A DNA stretch of 64,000 nucleotides from Azadirachta indica (GCA_022749755.1 CM040447.1:2104045-2168044), one strand, 5' to 3'. Shown: positions 35,445 through 45,714, counted from the first letter of the stretch. The notes: generated by a model not told the origin, from the sequence alone. Numbers and translations are program-made.

Positions 35445-36432
35445 TTACCAGTGCCTAACACTCCATGGGAAGATGTTAGTCTAGATTTTATTGTTGGGTT
35501 ATCAAGAACTCAAAGAAATAAAGATTCTGTCATGGTGGTGGTGGATAGATTTTCTAAAATGGCTCATTTTATTTCATGCAACAAAACAGTGGATGCCTCT
35601 AATGTGGCTGATTTGTATTTTAAAGAGGTAGTGAAGCTGCATGGTATTCCAAAAACCATTGTTTCTGATCGAGATTCCAAGTTTTTGAGTCACTTGTGGC
35701 GAACGCTATGGAGAAAACTTGGCACTAGTCTTAATTTTAGCTCTTCTCATCATCCTTAAACTGGTGATCAAACAGAAGTGACAAATCGGAGTTTAGGAAA
35801 TCTCTTACGAAGTTATGTTGGTAAGAATATCAGACAATGGGATGTTATTTTGGCTCAAATTAAATTTGCCTATAATCGATCAACTAACCAATCTACTGGT
35901 TAAAGTCCTTTTGAGGTAGTTTATGGTAAAAATTCTATCAGCCCAATGGATTTAACTCCACTTCCAACTTATCAACACTTTAGTGGAGATGCTGAAGAAA
36001 GAGTTAAAGAGTATCAAAAAGCTTCATGAGCAAGTTCGTGACAGAATTTTGAAACAAAATGAGAAGTATCGACTTTCTGCAAACAAACATTGCAAGCATG
36101 TCGAGTTCAAGGAAGAAGATTTGGTTTGGATACATCTTTGAAAAGCATGTTTTCCACCTGAAAAATATGCTAAACTCAAGCCTAAAGCTGATGGACCATT
36201 TAAGATATTGTAATGAATTGGAGAAAATGCTTACAAGATCAAGTTGCCAGAAAGTTATGGGGTTTCATCTACATTCAACGTTTCGGATTTATCTCCATAC
36301 TATGAGGATCACAACAATATAGACTCAAGAATGAGTCTTCTTCAACCAGGGGAGATTGACACGGGAGTGTCTGAATATCAAGAGCAGAACTTAAGTGCCA
36401 ATATATTCAAGAAGATTACGTTAATTTACTAA
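35445..36432 (+). pseudogene. CRM-1c integrase core, CR-type tail reading into the 3' LTR
   Basis: 35451-35759 holds SLDFIVGL (first Asp) and VSDRDSKF (second Asp). After a TAA the frame continues with DQTEVTNRSL (Glu) and further stops near 35900 and 36027. From about 36060 the tail reads FKEEDLVWIHL, YKIKLPESYGVSSTFNVSDL, and LLQPGEIDTGVSEY. The last frame (36244-36432) crosses the LTR start at 36357 and stops 76 bp inside the LTR. A pol C-terminus running into the LTR is known for part of the CRM clade. All three DDE residues survive, but the frame is broken. Confidence 0.87.
36345..36356 (+). other. polypurine tract of CRM-1c
   Basis: ACCAGGGGAGAT lies directly before the LTR start TGACACGGG. 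A G4 run sits in a purine-rich context. The tract also codes for QPGEI of the pol tail. Confidence 0.75.
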
Positions 36433-37129
36433 GTTATGAAGACACTGTCAGAGGGGTAATTTCGAAAATTAAACTGTATTCACTGAAATAATATTTCAGA
36501 ACGAGGTTGGTGCCACTAGAAAGTTGAAGAAGTAAGGTTTCTATAAAATTTTACGGTTTAGCATTTAGAGTTCTCTAAAAAAAGTTATGATAACTTCTTC
36601 ACAACATGTTCATTTTCAAAGCAGAATCAGGATGCACGGAACTCAAAGATTTTTTAGTTTAAATTCAATTTGTTTTGTTTAATTTTTAGATGATAGAAGG
36701 ATTTGATGAGTTATAATTCAAAATCTTAACTGTTTTGGTTATTTTCAAAGACTTTTAAATGTTTGTATTCATTTGTCAAAGTTAGGTAATGGTTGTTGGC
36801 CTAACCATTGAAATTTCTAGGGTTGTTGGCCTAATCTTTAACATTTATTTTCTTGTAAGAGCCTATATAAAGGCTTTAACCTTGTAGTATTGGGGCCAAG
36901 TTCTTTTGAGTTGAGTTTAATTAAAATTCGTGTGTTTTAAACTCTGTATCTTTTGGAACATTTTCATAAAGTGGTGAGTATTCTTTTAAGTTCTACAACC
37001 TTTGGCAACAAATTAGGGTGGTGTTTCTGTATCCTATTTGTTGTAGACCTTAGGAAGAGAACTTGTTTCAACCCTTATTTAATAAAAAAAAACCTAAATC
37101 TCCACACAAACCCCCATTATTTGGTATCA
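36357..37129 (+). repeat. 3' LTR of CRM-1c
   Basis: It runs 773 bp from TGACACGGGAGTG to TTTGGTATCA, then the GGATC target duplication. It is about one tenth different from the 5' LTR over the first 260 bp. It keeps the terminal CA lost in the 5' copy. Confidence 0.94.
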
Positions 37130-37196
37130 GGATCACTGCAGTACATTTTATTTGGCAAAAGGTGAAATTGAAAATGTATGATTTACAGGGCCGGAA
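37130..37196. repeat. short satellite remnant right of CRM-1c
   Basis: It reads GGATCACTGCAGTACATTTT and on to ACAGGGCCGGAAT, about half a monomer continuing array 3. It is cut at the CRM-2c leader, where AAT is shared by both sides. Confidence 0.88.
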
Positions 37197-38468
37197 TAAA
37201 GTTAGAAACCTCACAAGCACTCCCTCATGTTTTTTTCACTCACTCTCGTGTTTGAGCACTCAAATGTTCTCACACTCGCACACTCTTAATCAAAATTTCA
37301 GTGGCAATTTTAAAATGAGTAGCAACTAAAACAAATCACAAAATTCAATAAACAATTCTTAAGAAATTGATGCAAGCAATGACAATATTGGATCAAGAAT
37401 AAAGAATATTAGGCCAATTCTCAAGAAATTATGAATATAATAAATAACAATAATTCTCTCTTTTTTTTTTATTTTATTTCTTTTTTTTAGTAAGTAGAAA
37501 TGAAAATATGAACTCAAATAAATTGAAGAAAATAAAATACAAAATTGGAATTTGGACCAATCAAGGAGGAATTTGGCCACAATATATATATATATTTTTG
37601 TATTTCTTTTTTTTTTTTAGAATCTAAATTGAAGAAGTAAAGGAATAATAAAGATATAAAGAATAATTTAAACTTGCCTTGAAACCAAAGCTCTGATACC
37701 AAATGATACGAACCTCACCAATATCATGATGAAACCCAACACCGAATATAGTAAAGAACCCCAAGATTTCCCCAAGACGCAAGTTTATAGAGTCTTGACC
37801 CGATACCTATTTAGATAAGAACCAAAACTATGATTTACTCAAACGCCACACCAAGAATCTTTAAGAAAATACTTAAGAGTTTAGATAATAAGTTTGGTTG
37901 TTTTGAACGCCACAAGAAATTAAACTTGAAAAGCTCAAGAACAAGAACTTATAAAAAATAATTTAACACTCAAAATTTTTTTTTTTTATTTGAAGAAATG
38001 AAAGTCTTTTTATAGACAAATATAAAAAAAAAAATGTCAAAAGTTAGGCTATCAATCCTACCTAACAATTTGACAAAAATAAATTCAAATCTTATGACTT
38101 TTAAAACCTACAAATTTCAAACATGAAAACGTAAGCAATGGCGTCATATATATATATAACGTAAGCAATGACGTCGAATGTGTATGATGTAAGTCATTAT
38201 ATCGTTTTAAGATTATTAAAATTACATAAATGGACTATAATTTTCGAACATTTTCATATTAGTTTTCTTGAACTCCGATCGCTTGAATGATGTTCACTGA
38301 GTCTAACTCTTCAAGACGTGTGTCTTGAATTGTATTTGAATCACACATCTTTAAGACGTGTAACTCGGCACGCTTAGCGAATCATATAAATGCTATAATT
38401 GAGTGTCTCCAACCTTATGTCTGACGTTCTCCTCTTGTTTACGTGGTTGCACAACTTTGTGTGCATCA
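37197..38468 (-). mobile_element. CRM-2c fragment: leader, primer site and 5' LTR only
   Basis: The minus strand carries the CRM-2 LTR (37704-38468), the primer site complement GCTCTGATACCA (37690-37701) and about 490 bp of leader up to 37197, where it is fused to satellite. All coding sequence is deleted. On the right the LTR edge TGTGCATCA meets satellite at ATTACGGTG. The leader contains poly-T and an (AT)n run near 37583 and 37605. Short ORFs here (37359-37580, 37514-37702) are low-complexity and not genes. Confidence 0.87.
37704..38468 (-). repeat. 5' LTR of CRM-2c
   Basis: 765 bp, plus-strand TGATACGAACC to GTGTGCATCA, colinear with 26989-27748. The body is complete, but it sits in a truncated element. 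Confidence 0.88.
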
Positions 38469-40361
38469 ATTACGGTGTATTTTATTTCGAAAAAAGGAGA
38501 AGTTAAAATTGTACGATTTTCGGGGCCAAAATTGCCAAATGCGAAGCGTACTCGAAAAACAATTTTAATTCGAGAAGGGCCACATGTCTTGTTACTCAGC
38601 ATTTTGTGAGGATCACTGCATGATATTTTAATTGGAAAACAAAGAAGTTGAAAATGTACGATTTTGGGAGCCGGAATTGTCAAATGCGTAATTGACTCAA
38701 AAAACGATTTCAATTCAAGACAAAGTACACGTCTTATTACTCAGTATCATATGAGGATCATTATGATATATTTTATTTCGAAAAAAGGAGAAGTTGAAAA
38801 CGTACGATTTTAGGGGTCAGAATTGTCAAACATGAAACGGATTTAAAAAAGATTCCAATTCAATACGGAGCATACGTTTTGTTACTCAACATCACATGAG
38901 GATCATTACAGTGCATTTTATTTCAAAAAATAGAGAAGTTGAAAATGTGTGATTTTTGGGGCCAGAATCGTCAAATGCGAAACAGACTCGAAAAACGATT
39001 TCAATTCAAGATTAGCCACATGCCTTATTACTCAGCATCGCATGAGGATCATGACAGTGCCTTTTATTTCAAAAAATGAGAAGCTGAAATGTACGATTTT
39101 CGGAGCCGAAATCGTCAAATGTGAAACGGATTGAAAAAATAATTTCAATTCAAGATAGGCTACAGGCCTTGTTACTCAGCATCATGTTAGGATTATTGGG
39201 GCATTTTATTTTGAAAAACAGAGGAGTTGAAAATATACAATTTTCCGTTCCGAAATTGTCAAATGCAAAGCGGATTCAGAAAACGATTTCAATTTGATAC
39301 GGTGCACACATCTTGTTACTCAACATCAAGTAAGAATCATTACCGTACATTTTATTTAGAAAAAAAGTAGAAGTTTAAAAAGTACGATTTTCGAGGCTGG
39401 GATCGTCAAACACGAAACGGACTCGGAGAACATGAAACGGAATTGTCAAACGGACTTTCGTGAGGATCACTGTAGTGCATTTTATTTCAAGAAAAGGAGA
39501 AGTCGAAAACGTACGATTAATGGGGTCGAAATCATCAAACGCAGAATGGACTCGAAAAACAATTTTAATTCGAGACGGGTCGTGCATGATGTTACTCAAC
39601 ATTGAGCGAGGATTATTGGGGTGTATTTTATTTCGAAAATAGAGAAGTTGAAAATGTACGATTTTGGAGGCTGGAATTGTCAAATGCAAAGCGAACTCAA
39701 AAGGCGATGTCAATTTGAAATAGGACACAAGTTTTGTTACTCAGTATCGCGTGAGGATAATTACGGTGTATTTTATTTTGAAAAAAGGAAAACTTGAAAA
39801 TATACGATTTTCGGGGCAGGATTCGTCAAAGGCGAAGCGGACTCGGAATACAATTTGAATTTATGACAGCCTGCATGTCTTGATATACAGCATCACATGA
39901 ATATCACTATAGTGCATTTTATTTTGAAAAAAAGATAAGTTGAAAATTTACGATTTTCGGGGCAAGAATGCTCAAACGCGAAATGGACTCGGAAAATGAT
40001 TTCAATTCGAGATAGACCGTACATCTTGTTACTCAATATTACGTGAGGATCATTGAACTGTATTTTATTTTTGAAAATGGAGAAAATGAAAATGTACAAT
40101 TTTGGGGGCTGGAATTGTCAAACACGAAAAAAACTCAAAAAATTATTTTAATTCGAGATGAGGCACATGTATTGCTACTCAACATAGTGTGAAGATCATT
40201 ACGATGCATTTTATTTTAGAAAAAACAGAAGTTGAAAATGTATGATTTTTGGGGCCGAAATTATAAAGGGCGAAGCAAAGTCAAAAAATTATTTCAATTC
40301 GAGAAAGAACACACGTGTTGTTACTCAACATCATGTAAGGATCATTATGTTACATTTTATT
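38469..40361. repeat. satellite array 4, about 13 monomers
   Basis: 145-bp units. Their order of variants follows array 1 from about 7895 (shared peculiarities such as GCTACAGGCCTTGTTACTCAG and AGAAGTTTAAAAAGT). The unit near 39420-39470 is scrambled by an internal deletion. The right end at TTTTATTT is fused to a CRM-2 LTR with ATTT in common. Confidence 0.93.
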
Positions 40362-40904
40362 TAACACTCAAAATTGCTTGTTTAATTTCAAGAAATGAAA
40401 GCCTTTTTATGGGCAAATATAAAGGGAAAATGTCAAAAGTTAGGTTATCAATCTTACCTAACAATTTGACAAAAATAAATTCAAACTTTATAACTTTTAA
40501 AACCTATAAATTTCAAACATAAAAACGTAAGTAACGACGTAATTTATATATGACGTAAGCAATGACGTCGAATGTGTATAACATAAATGATTACATTATT
40601 TTAAAATTCTTAAAATTATACAAATGGATTATAATTTTCGAACATTTTCATATTAGTCTCTGATCGCTTGAATGATGTTCAATGACCCTAATTCTTTAAC
40701 ACGTGTATCTTGAATTGTATTTTAGTCTCACACATTTTTTTAATTAGTCCATTTAAGGCACCTTCCGATGTCTTGATTCTAGCTCTTGTAATCGGTCCAC
40801 TCGGCATGCTTAGCGAATCATATAGATACTGCAATTGAGTGTTTTCAGTCTTATGTATGAGTTTCTCCTCTTGTTCTCGTAGTTGCGCAGCTTCGTTTGC
40901 ATCA
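40362..40904 (-). repeat. 3' LTR of CRM-2b, outer part lost
   Basis: The LTR U3 start (plus-strand GTTTGCATCA) ends at 40904, next to the polypurine complement TTCTCCCCCTCTT. The other end stops at 40362 inside the LTR against satellite. The pol tail stops at 40688, 217 bp inside this LTR. Confidence 0.88.
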
Positions 40905-42910
40905 TTCTCCCCCTCTTGAAAAGGATTTGTTCTCAAATCGTTACCTATATCAAAAGGAAATATGTTAGAAATATTAAAGCTTGTATTAACCCCATACTCA
41001 CCAGGTAGTTCAAGTTTGTAGTCATTATCATTGATGCGTTCCACTACTCGAAATGGGCCATCTCCCCTTGGTAGATGTTTAGATCGTCTTTTCTCGAGAA
41101 AACGATCTTTCCGCGTATGCAACCAAACCCAATCTCTTGGTTCAGGTAAAACAAGTAACAATTTTGCTTCGATGAGTTTAAATGCCTTTTCTTGCTCCTT
41201 TCCCCACTTCAATGGAATGTTTTTCTTAATGACTTCGATTAAGGGTGCAGCTATGCTACTAAAATCTCGAACAAAGCGCCGATAAAAATTGGCCGATCCA
41301 TGAAAGCTTCTTACTTGATTCGTCGAAGTAGGCATTGGCCATTCTTAAATTGCCTTCACCTTCTCCTCATCGACCTCAATCCCTTTAGCACTTACAACAA
41401 AATCAAGAAACACAAGCTTATCCGTGCAAAATGTATATTTCTTAAAATTAGCAAATAACCTTTCTTTCCTTAAAACCTCTAAAACAAGTTTTAAATGTTC
41501 AACGTGATCGTTCAAGTTTTTACTAAAAATCAAGATATCATCAAAATAGATTACTACGAATTTGCCAATAAAAGCAAGCAAAATACGGTTCATAAGTTTC
41601 ATGAGATTACTAGGTGCATTAATTAACCCAAAAGGCATAACTAACCATTCATACAAACCATATTTTGTTTTAAATACAGTTTTCCATTCATCTCCTTCTT
41701 TTATCCTAATTTGATGGTATCCACTCTTAAGATCAATTTTAGAAAACACACAAGATTCATGCAATTCATCTAACATATCATCTAATCAAGGAATGGGACG
41801 TCGATACTTTACCGTAATATTAGTGACAGCTCGACAATCAACACACATCCTCCATTTCCCATCTTTCTTAGACACTAGTAGCACCGGAACTGCACAAGAA
41901 CTCATGCTTTCTCTAACATACCCTTTCTCCATCAGCTCATTAACTTGTCGTTGAAGTTCATTTGTCTCCTCAGGATTACTTCTATAAGCTAGTCGGTTCA
42001 GAATTATTGAATCGGGTATAAAATCAATTTGATGTTCAATTCCTGAAATTGGAGGTAAACCAGGGGGCACCTATTTTGGAAAGAAATCCTCGAATTCCTG
42101 TAAAAGAAATATAATATTGTTCGGCAAGGATCCGACAAAATCGTCAGTACATAAAAAGGCCTCCTTGTACATAAGTATTATAATGGCCCGTTGTGAAAAT
42201 AAAGCTCTCTTGATCTCATTGTTTTTTGCAATAAAATTGTATGTTTCCTCTCTCTCGCACATCAACGTTGCAACTCTCTCATTTTTCCTCTCACTCTCTT
42301 TCACATTTTTGCCTTTCTCTTTTTTTTTTCTTTTCACTCACTTTTTGCATCTTTAATTGGTCTTTGAGAATTTGTTTTGGAGTCAATGGTACAAGTGATA
42401 TAGGTTGCCTTTTGATGGTAAAAGAGTATCTATTGGTAAAACCGTCGTGTGTGACTCGTCGATCGTATTGCCATACTCTGCCCAATAGGATGTGACATGC
42501 ATGCATAGGAATCACGTCACAAAGCACCTCATCCTCATACTTGCCAATAGAGAATGCCACCAACACTTCTTTTGTTACCTTAATTTCTCCACAATTGTTT
42601 AGCCATTGAAGCTGGTACGGTCGTGGATGTTTCATGGTAGGTAACGACAATTTCTCCACTAATTCTGTGCTGGCCATGTTGGTGCAACGTCCTCCATCAA
42701 TTATAACGCTGCAAACTTTGTTGTTGACGAAATACCGAGTATGAAACAAGTTCTCCCTCTGATCATTTTCTTCTTCCTTAATCTGTGTGCTAAGAGCTCG
42801 TTTTGCCACTAATAATTCTACTTCCGCAGCATATTGCTCTTCGTAGTTATCTTCAAGAGATGGCATGTCCTCTATTTCGTCTTCTTCTTCTCCTTCTGAC
42901 TCAATCTCCC
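40688..42910 (-). pseudogene. CRM-2b protease-RT with in-frame fusion to the pol C-terminal tail
   Basis: The protease region 42291-43043 has IIDGGRCTNMAST and HILLGRVWQYDRRVTHDGF, with Asp-Gly-Gly where CRM-1 has Asp-Ser-Gly. RT spans 41345-42070 with [44 protein letters not shown] and [11 protein letters not shown], so both catalytic parts remain. Stops lie at the joins near 41340 and 41780. The next frame (40688-41335) runs from the RT thumb (VRSFHGSANFYRRFV) through AFKLIEAKL straight into EPRDWVWLHTRKDRF, PRGDGPFRVVERINDN and GVNTSFNISN, skipping RNase H and integrase in frame. It ends in the LTR with SMPSGPITRARIKT. Confidence 0.88.
40905..40917 (-). other. polypurine tract of CRM-2b
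   Basis: The minus strand reads AAGAGGGGGAGAA directly before the LTR start TGATGCAAAC. Confidence 0.85.
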
Positions 42911-44021
42911 CTTGAGCATTGATCACCATTACCCTTTTATTTAGGCATTGGCCAGCTATATGACCCTTGCCTTGACATTTAAAATACTTAATGTCACGAT
43001 TTCTAGGAGTCGTGGATACAATGTTACCTTGTTTTTGTGGCACAACTTGTTTAGCATCCTTAGAAGTTTTAGAATTAGACTTTGTAAATGGAAATTCCTG
43101 CCATTTAGGAGTTGATCTCCACGAGTTTGTAGCAGTCGTGCTTGCTCCTTTTCAAGTCATGTTTCTTCACTTCAATTGTTGCTCAACTTTAAAGGCTTGA
43201 TGTACCATATCTGTCAACTCTACATAATGTTGCATTTCCACCACATCTGCAATCTCACGATTTAAATCATGTAAGAATCTAGCCATGATAGCTTATCTAT
43301 CCTCCTCTACATTTGCTTGGATCATAGCAACCTCCATATCTTTGTAGTATTCATCTACGTTTTTAGATATTTGAGTTAGACGCTGTAATTTGTTGAACAA
43401 CTCCCGATGGTAGTAACTTGGAATGAAACGTCTTCTCATTATTGTCTTCATCTCGTCCCATGTTTCAACAGGACGTTCTTGATTTTTTCTCCTATCCTTC
43501 AACAATTGATCCTACCAAATAATAGCATAATCAGTAAATTTAATGGCTGCAAGTTTTACCTTTTTTATTTTGGAGTAGTTGTGACAATCGAAAACCATCT
43601 CTATTTTCTTCTCGCACTCTAAATAAGCTTCAGGATCGTTTTTACCTCGGAACGGTGGAATTTTTATCTTAATACTTCATAAATCATCATCCAACTTAGG
43701 TCTACCCAACCTAGCTTCTCTATTCTCATAACCATGCAAATTCCTGCCCCGATTCATTGGTGATTCATCTAACTCCTCATCATCCTTAACATTACCCCAT
43801 TGTACCCTTGGTTGCACTTGCCTAGGTGGTTGTCTAATCGAAGAGCTTTGATGTTGCCTTCTTGATGTCTCTTCTTCCAACCTATCCATCCTCTCATGGA
43901 TTGGTTCTAACTCAGCCCTCATCATCTATTTCATCTTCCCCAATAACGCCTACAATTGTAGGTTTGGGGTAGTTGGTGGTTGTAACCCCGAGGTTAAATT
44001 TTCTTCTTGATTGTGGGACAA
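42911..44021 (-). pseudogene. CRM-2b gag
   Basis: The start codon corresponding to CRM-2a's ATG is TTG at 44019-44021. Blocks seen: MMRAELEPIHERMDRLEEE, LGRPKLDDDL, WDEMKTIMRRRFIPSYYHRE, NVDEYYKDMEVAMIQANVEE, and a zinc knuckle YFKCQGKGHIAGQC near 42950-42995 whose first Cys is preserved only in neighbouring readings. Stops interrupt near 43510, 43290 and 43680. Confidence 0.83.
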
Positions 44022-44526
44022 ATTTAAAATCTACAAAACAAAGTTAGAAACCTCACAAGCACTACCTCACGTGTTTTCACTCACTCTCGTGTTTGAGCAC
44101 TAAAATGTTCTCACACTCGCACACTTTTAATCAAAATTTCAGTGGCAATTTTAAGATGAGAAGCAAGCAAAACAAATCACAAGATTCAATAGACAATTCT
44201 TAAGAAATTGATGCAAGCAATGACAATATTGAATCAAAAATAAGGAATATTAGGCTAATACTATAAGAAATTATGAATATAATAGATAACAACAATTCTC
44301 TCTTTTTTTTGCTTTATTTATTTTTTTTAAAGGAAGTAGAAATGAAAATATTAACTCAAAATAAATTGAAGGAAGTAAAACACAAAATTGGAATTTGGAC
44401 CAATCAAGGAGGAATTTGGCCACAATATTTTTTTTTTTGTATTTCTTTTTTTTTCAGAATTCTAATTGAAGAAGTAAAGGAACAACAAAGATGTAAAGCA
44501 TAATTTAAATTTGCTTTGGAATCAAA
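44022..44526 (-). other. CRM-2b untranslated leader
   Basis: 505 bp, AT-rich, with poly-T runs near 44305 and 44427. It is colinear with the CRM-2a and CRM-2c leaders. ORF 44273-44503 is low complexity. No gene seen. Confidence 0.8.
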
Positions 44527-44538
44527 GCTCTGATACCA
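44527..44538 (-). other. primer binding site of CRM-2b
   Basis: Plus-strand GCTCTGATACCA is the exact complement of the initiator-Met type primer site TGGTATCAGAGC, two bases from the LTR. Confidence 0.92.
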
Positions 44539-44540
44539 AA

Positions 44541-45003
44541 TGATACAAACCTTACCAATATCGTGATGAAACCCAACACCGAATATAGTAAAGAACCCCA
44601 AAATTTTTCCAAAACGCAAGTTTATAGAGCCTTGACCCGATACCTATCTAGATAAGAACCAAAACTATGATTTACTTAAACGCCACACCAAGAATCTTTA
44701 AAAAAACACTTAAGAATTTAGATGATGAGTTTGGCTGTTTTGAACGCCACAAGAAATTAAAACTTGAAAAGCTCAAAAACAAGAACTTATAAGAAATAAT
44801 TTAATACGCAAAATTGCTTGTTTAATTTCAAGATTAAAGACATTTTAATAAATATATCATTTGGGATTAGTTGACTAACAGTTAAGGTGTGATTTTTTTA
44901 TGTGATTTTTTTTATGTGTTTGATTTTTTTATGTGTTTAATTTCAAGAAATGAAAGCCTTTTTATAGTCAAATACAATGAGAAAATGTCAAAAGTTAGAT
45001 TAT
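44541..45003 (-). repeat. 5' LTR of CRM-2b, truncated, with a 103-bp insert
   Basis: It starts TGATACAAACC and follows the CRM-2 LTR. At 44833-44935 an extra segment lies between two copies of TTTAATTTCAAG (44821-44832 and 44936-44947). It contains three near copies of TGATTTTTTTATGTG. The LTR then continues to GTTAGATTAT near 45003, where it is cut by a plus-strand gag piece. Confidence 0.85.
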
Positions 45004-45672
45004 TCCTTCAAAACTTAGAAGGAAAATAAAGAACATTTTGTTGACACGTGGGACGAGATGAAGGCAATCAATAGAAGATTTTTTATTCCAAACTCCTACC
45101 ATTAGGAGTTGTTCAATAAGTTATATCATTTAACTCAAGGATACAAGAGTGTAGATAAATACTACAAAGAGATAGAGATTGCTATGATCTGAGTAAATGT
45201 AGAAGAGGACAAAGAATCCATCATGGCGAAGTTCTTGCACGAATTAAATTGTGAGATAGCAGATGTGGTTGAGATGCAATATTACATGGAGTTGATAGAT
45301 ATGGTGCACCAAGTCATTAAATTTGAGTAACAGTCATTAAATTTGAGTAACAATTGAAGTGAAGGAACATGGCTAGGAGGGGAACAGGTATAGCTGCTAC
45401 AAACACATGGAGACCAGCCCCTAAACAGGACGAATCTCCATCAACTAAGTCGAAGTCTAACTCTAAGAATGCCAAACAAATTGCAGCGCTAAAGCAAGGT
45501 AATACCAAATCCACCCCTTCTAGAAAACGTGACATTAAATGTTTTAAATGTCAAGATAGGGTCATATAGCTAGCTAATGCCCAAACAAAAGAATGATGGT
45601 GATAAATGTTCAAGGGGAGATTAAGTCAAAAGATGAACAAGAAGACTAAATAGATGACATGCCACCACTAGG
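45004..45672 (+). pseudogene. isolated CRM-2-type gag fragment in opposite orientation
   Basis: The plus strand reads WDEMKAINRRFFIPNSYH, SVDKYYKEIEIAMI, EDKESIMAKFLHELNCEIAD, then (45369-45569) PSTKSKSNSKNAKQ and RDIKCFKCQDRVI, a broken zinc knuckle, and finally VINVQGEIKSKDEQED. Several stops are present. It matches CRM-2b gag 43040-43480 but lies head-to-head between two minus-strand elements. It has no LTR of its own. Confidence 0.82.
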
Positions 45673-45714
45673 TGAATTGGATCATTACTTTTGTGTACAT
45701 CCTTATTTGCATCA

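Larger units (their letters stand above)
31294..37129 (+). mobile_element. CRM-1c, structurally complete CRM-like LTR retrotransposon in the satellite
   Basis: The 5,836-bp element has two LTRs (770 and 773 bp), an initiator-Met primer site, gag, protease, RT, RNase H, integrase, a C-terminal CR-type region and a polypurine tract. It is flanked by GGATC on both sides (31289-31293 and 37130-37134). Without it, satellite reads TGAGGATCACTGCAGTAC, a normal monomer. The two LTRs differ at roughly one base in ten over their first 260 bp, so the insertion is old. The CRM assignment rests on GLYEWMVMPFGLSNAPS, YFDDILVYSK and the LTR-overlapping C-terminus. It is the reference copy for CRM-1a and CRM-1b. 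Confidence 0.93.
40362..45003 (-). mobile_element. CRM-2b, CRM-like element with RNase H and integrase deleted
   Basis: Read leftward: truncated 5' LTR (44541-45003), primer site, leader, gag, protease, RT, a direct fusion to the pol C-terminal tail, polypurine tract, and truncated 3' LTR (40362-40904). Both LTRs have lost their outer ends, so target duplications cannot be checked. It is the clearest CRM-2 copy for protease and RT. Confidence 0.88.

Noticed and set aside
7037..40361. CRISPR-like or other spaced repeats
   Set aside because: Repeats are contiguous and diverged, with no unique spacers, in a plant retrotransposon context.
7037..40361. CENP-B box in the satellite (TTCG...CGGG)
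   Set aside because: TTCGAGACGGG has the right ends, but the spacing and the central A do not fit the NTTCGNNNNANNCGGGN core.
44273..44503. 76-codon ORF with hydrophobic stretch
   Set aside because: It lies in the CRM-2 leader next to poly-T runs. The same region is broken in the sister leaders.
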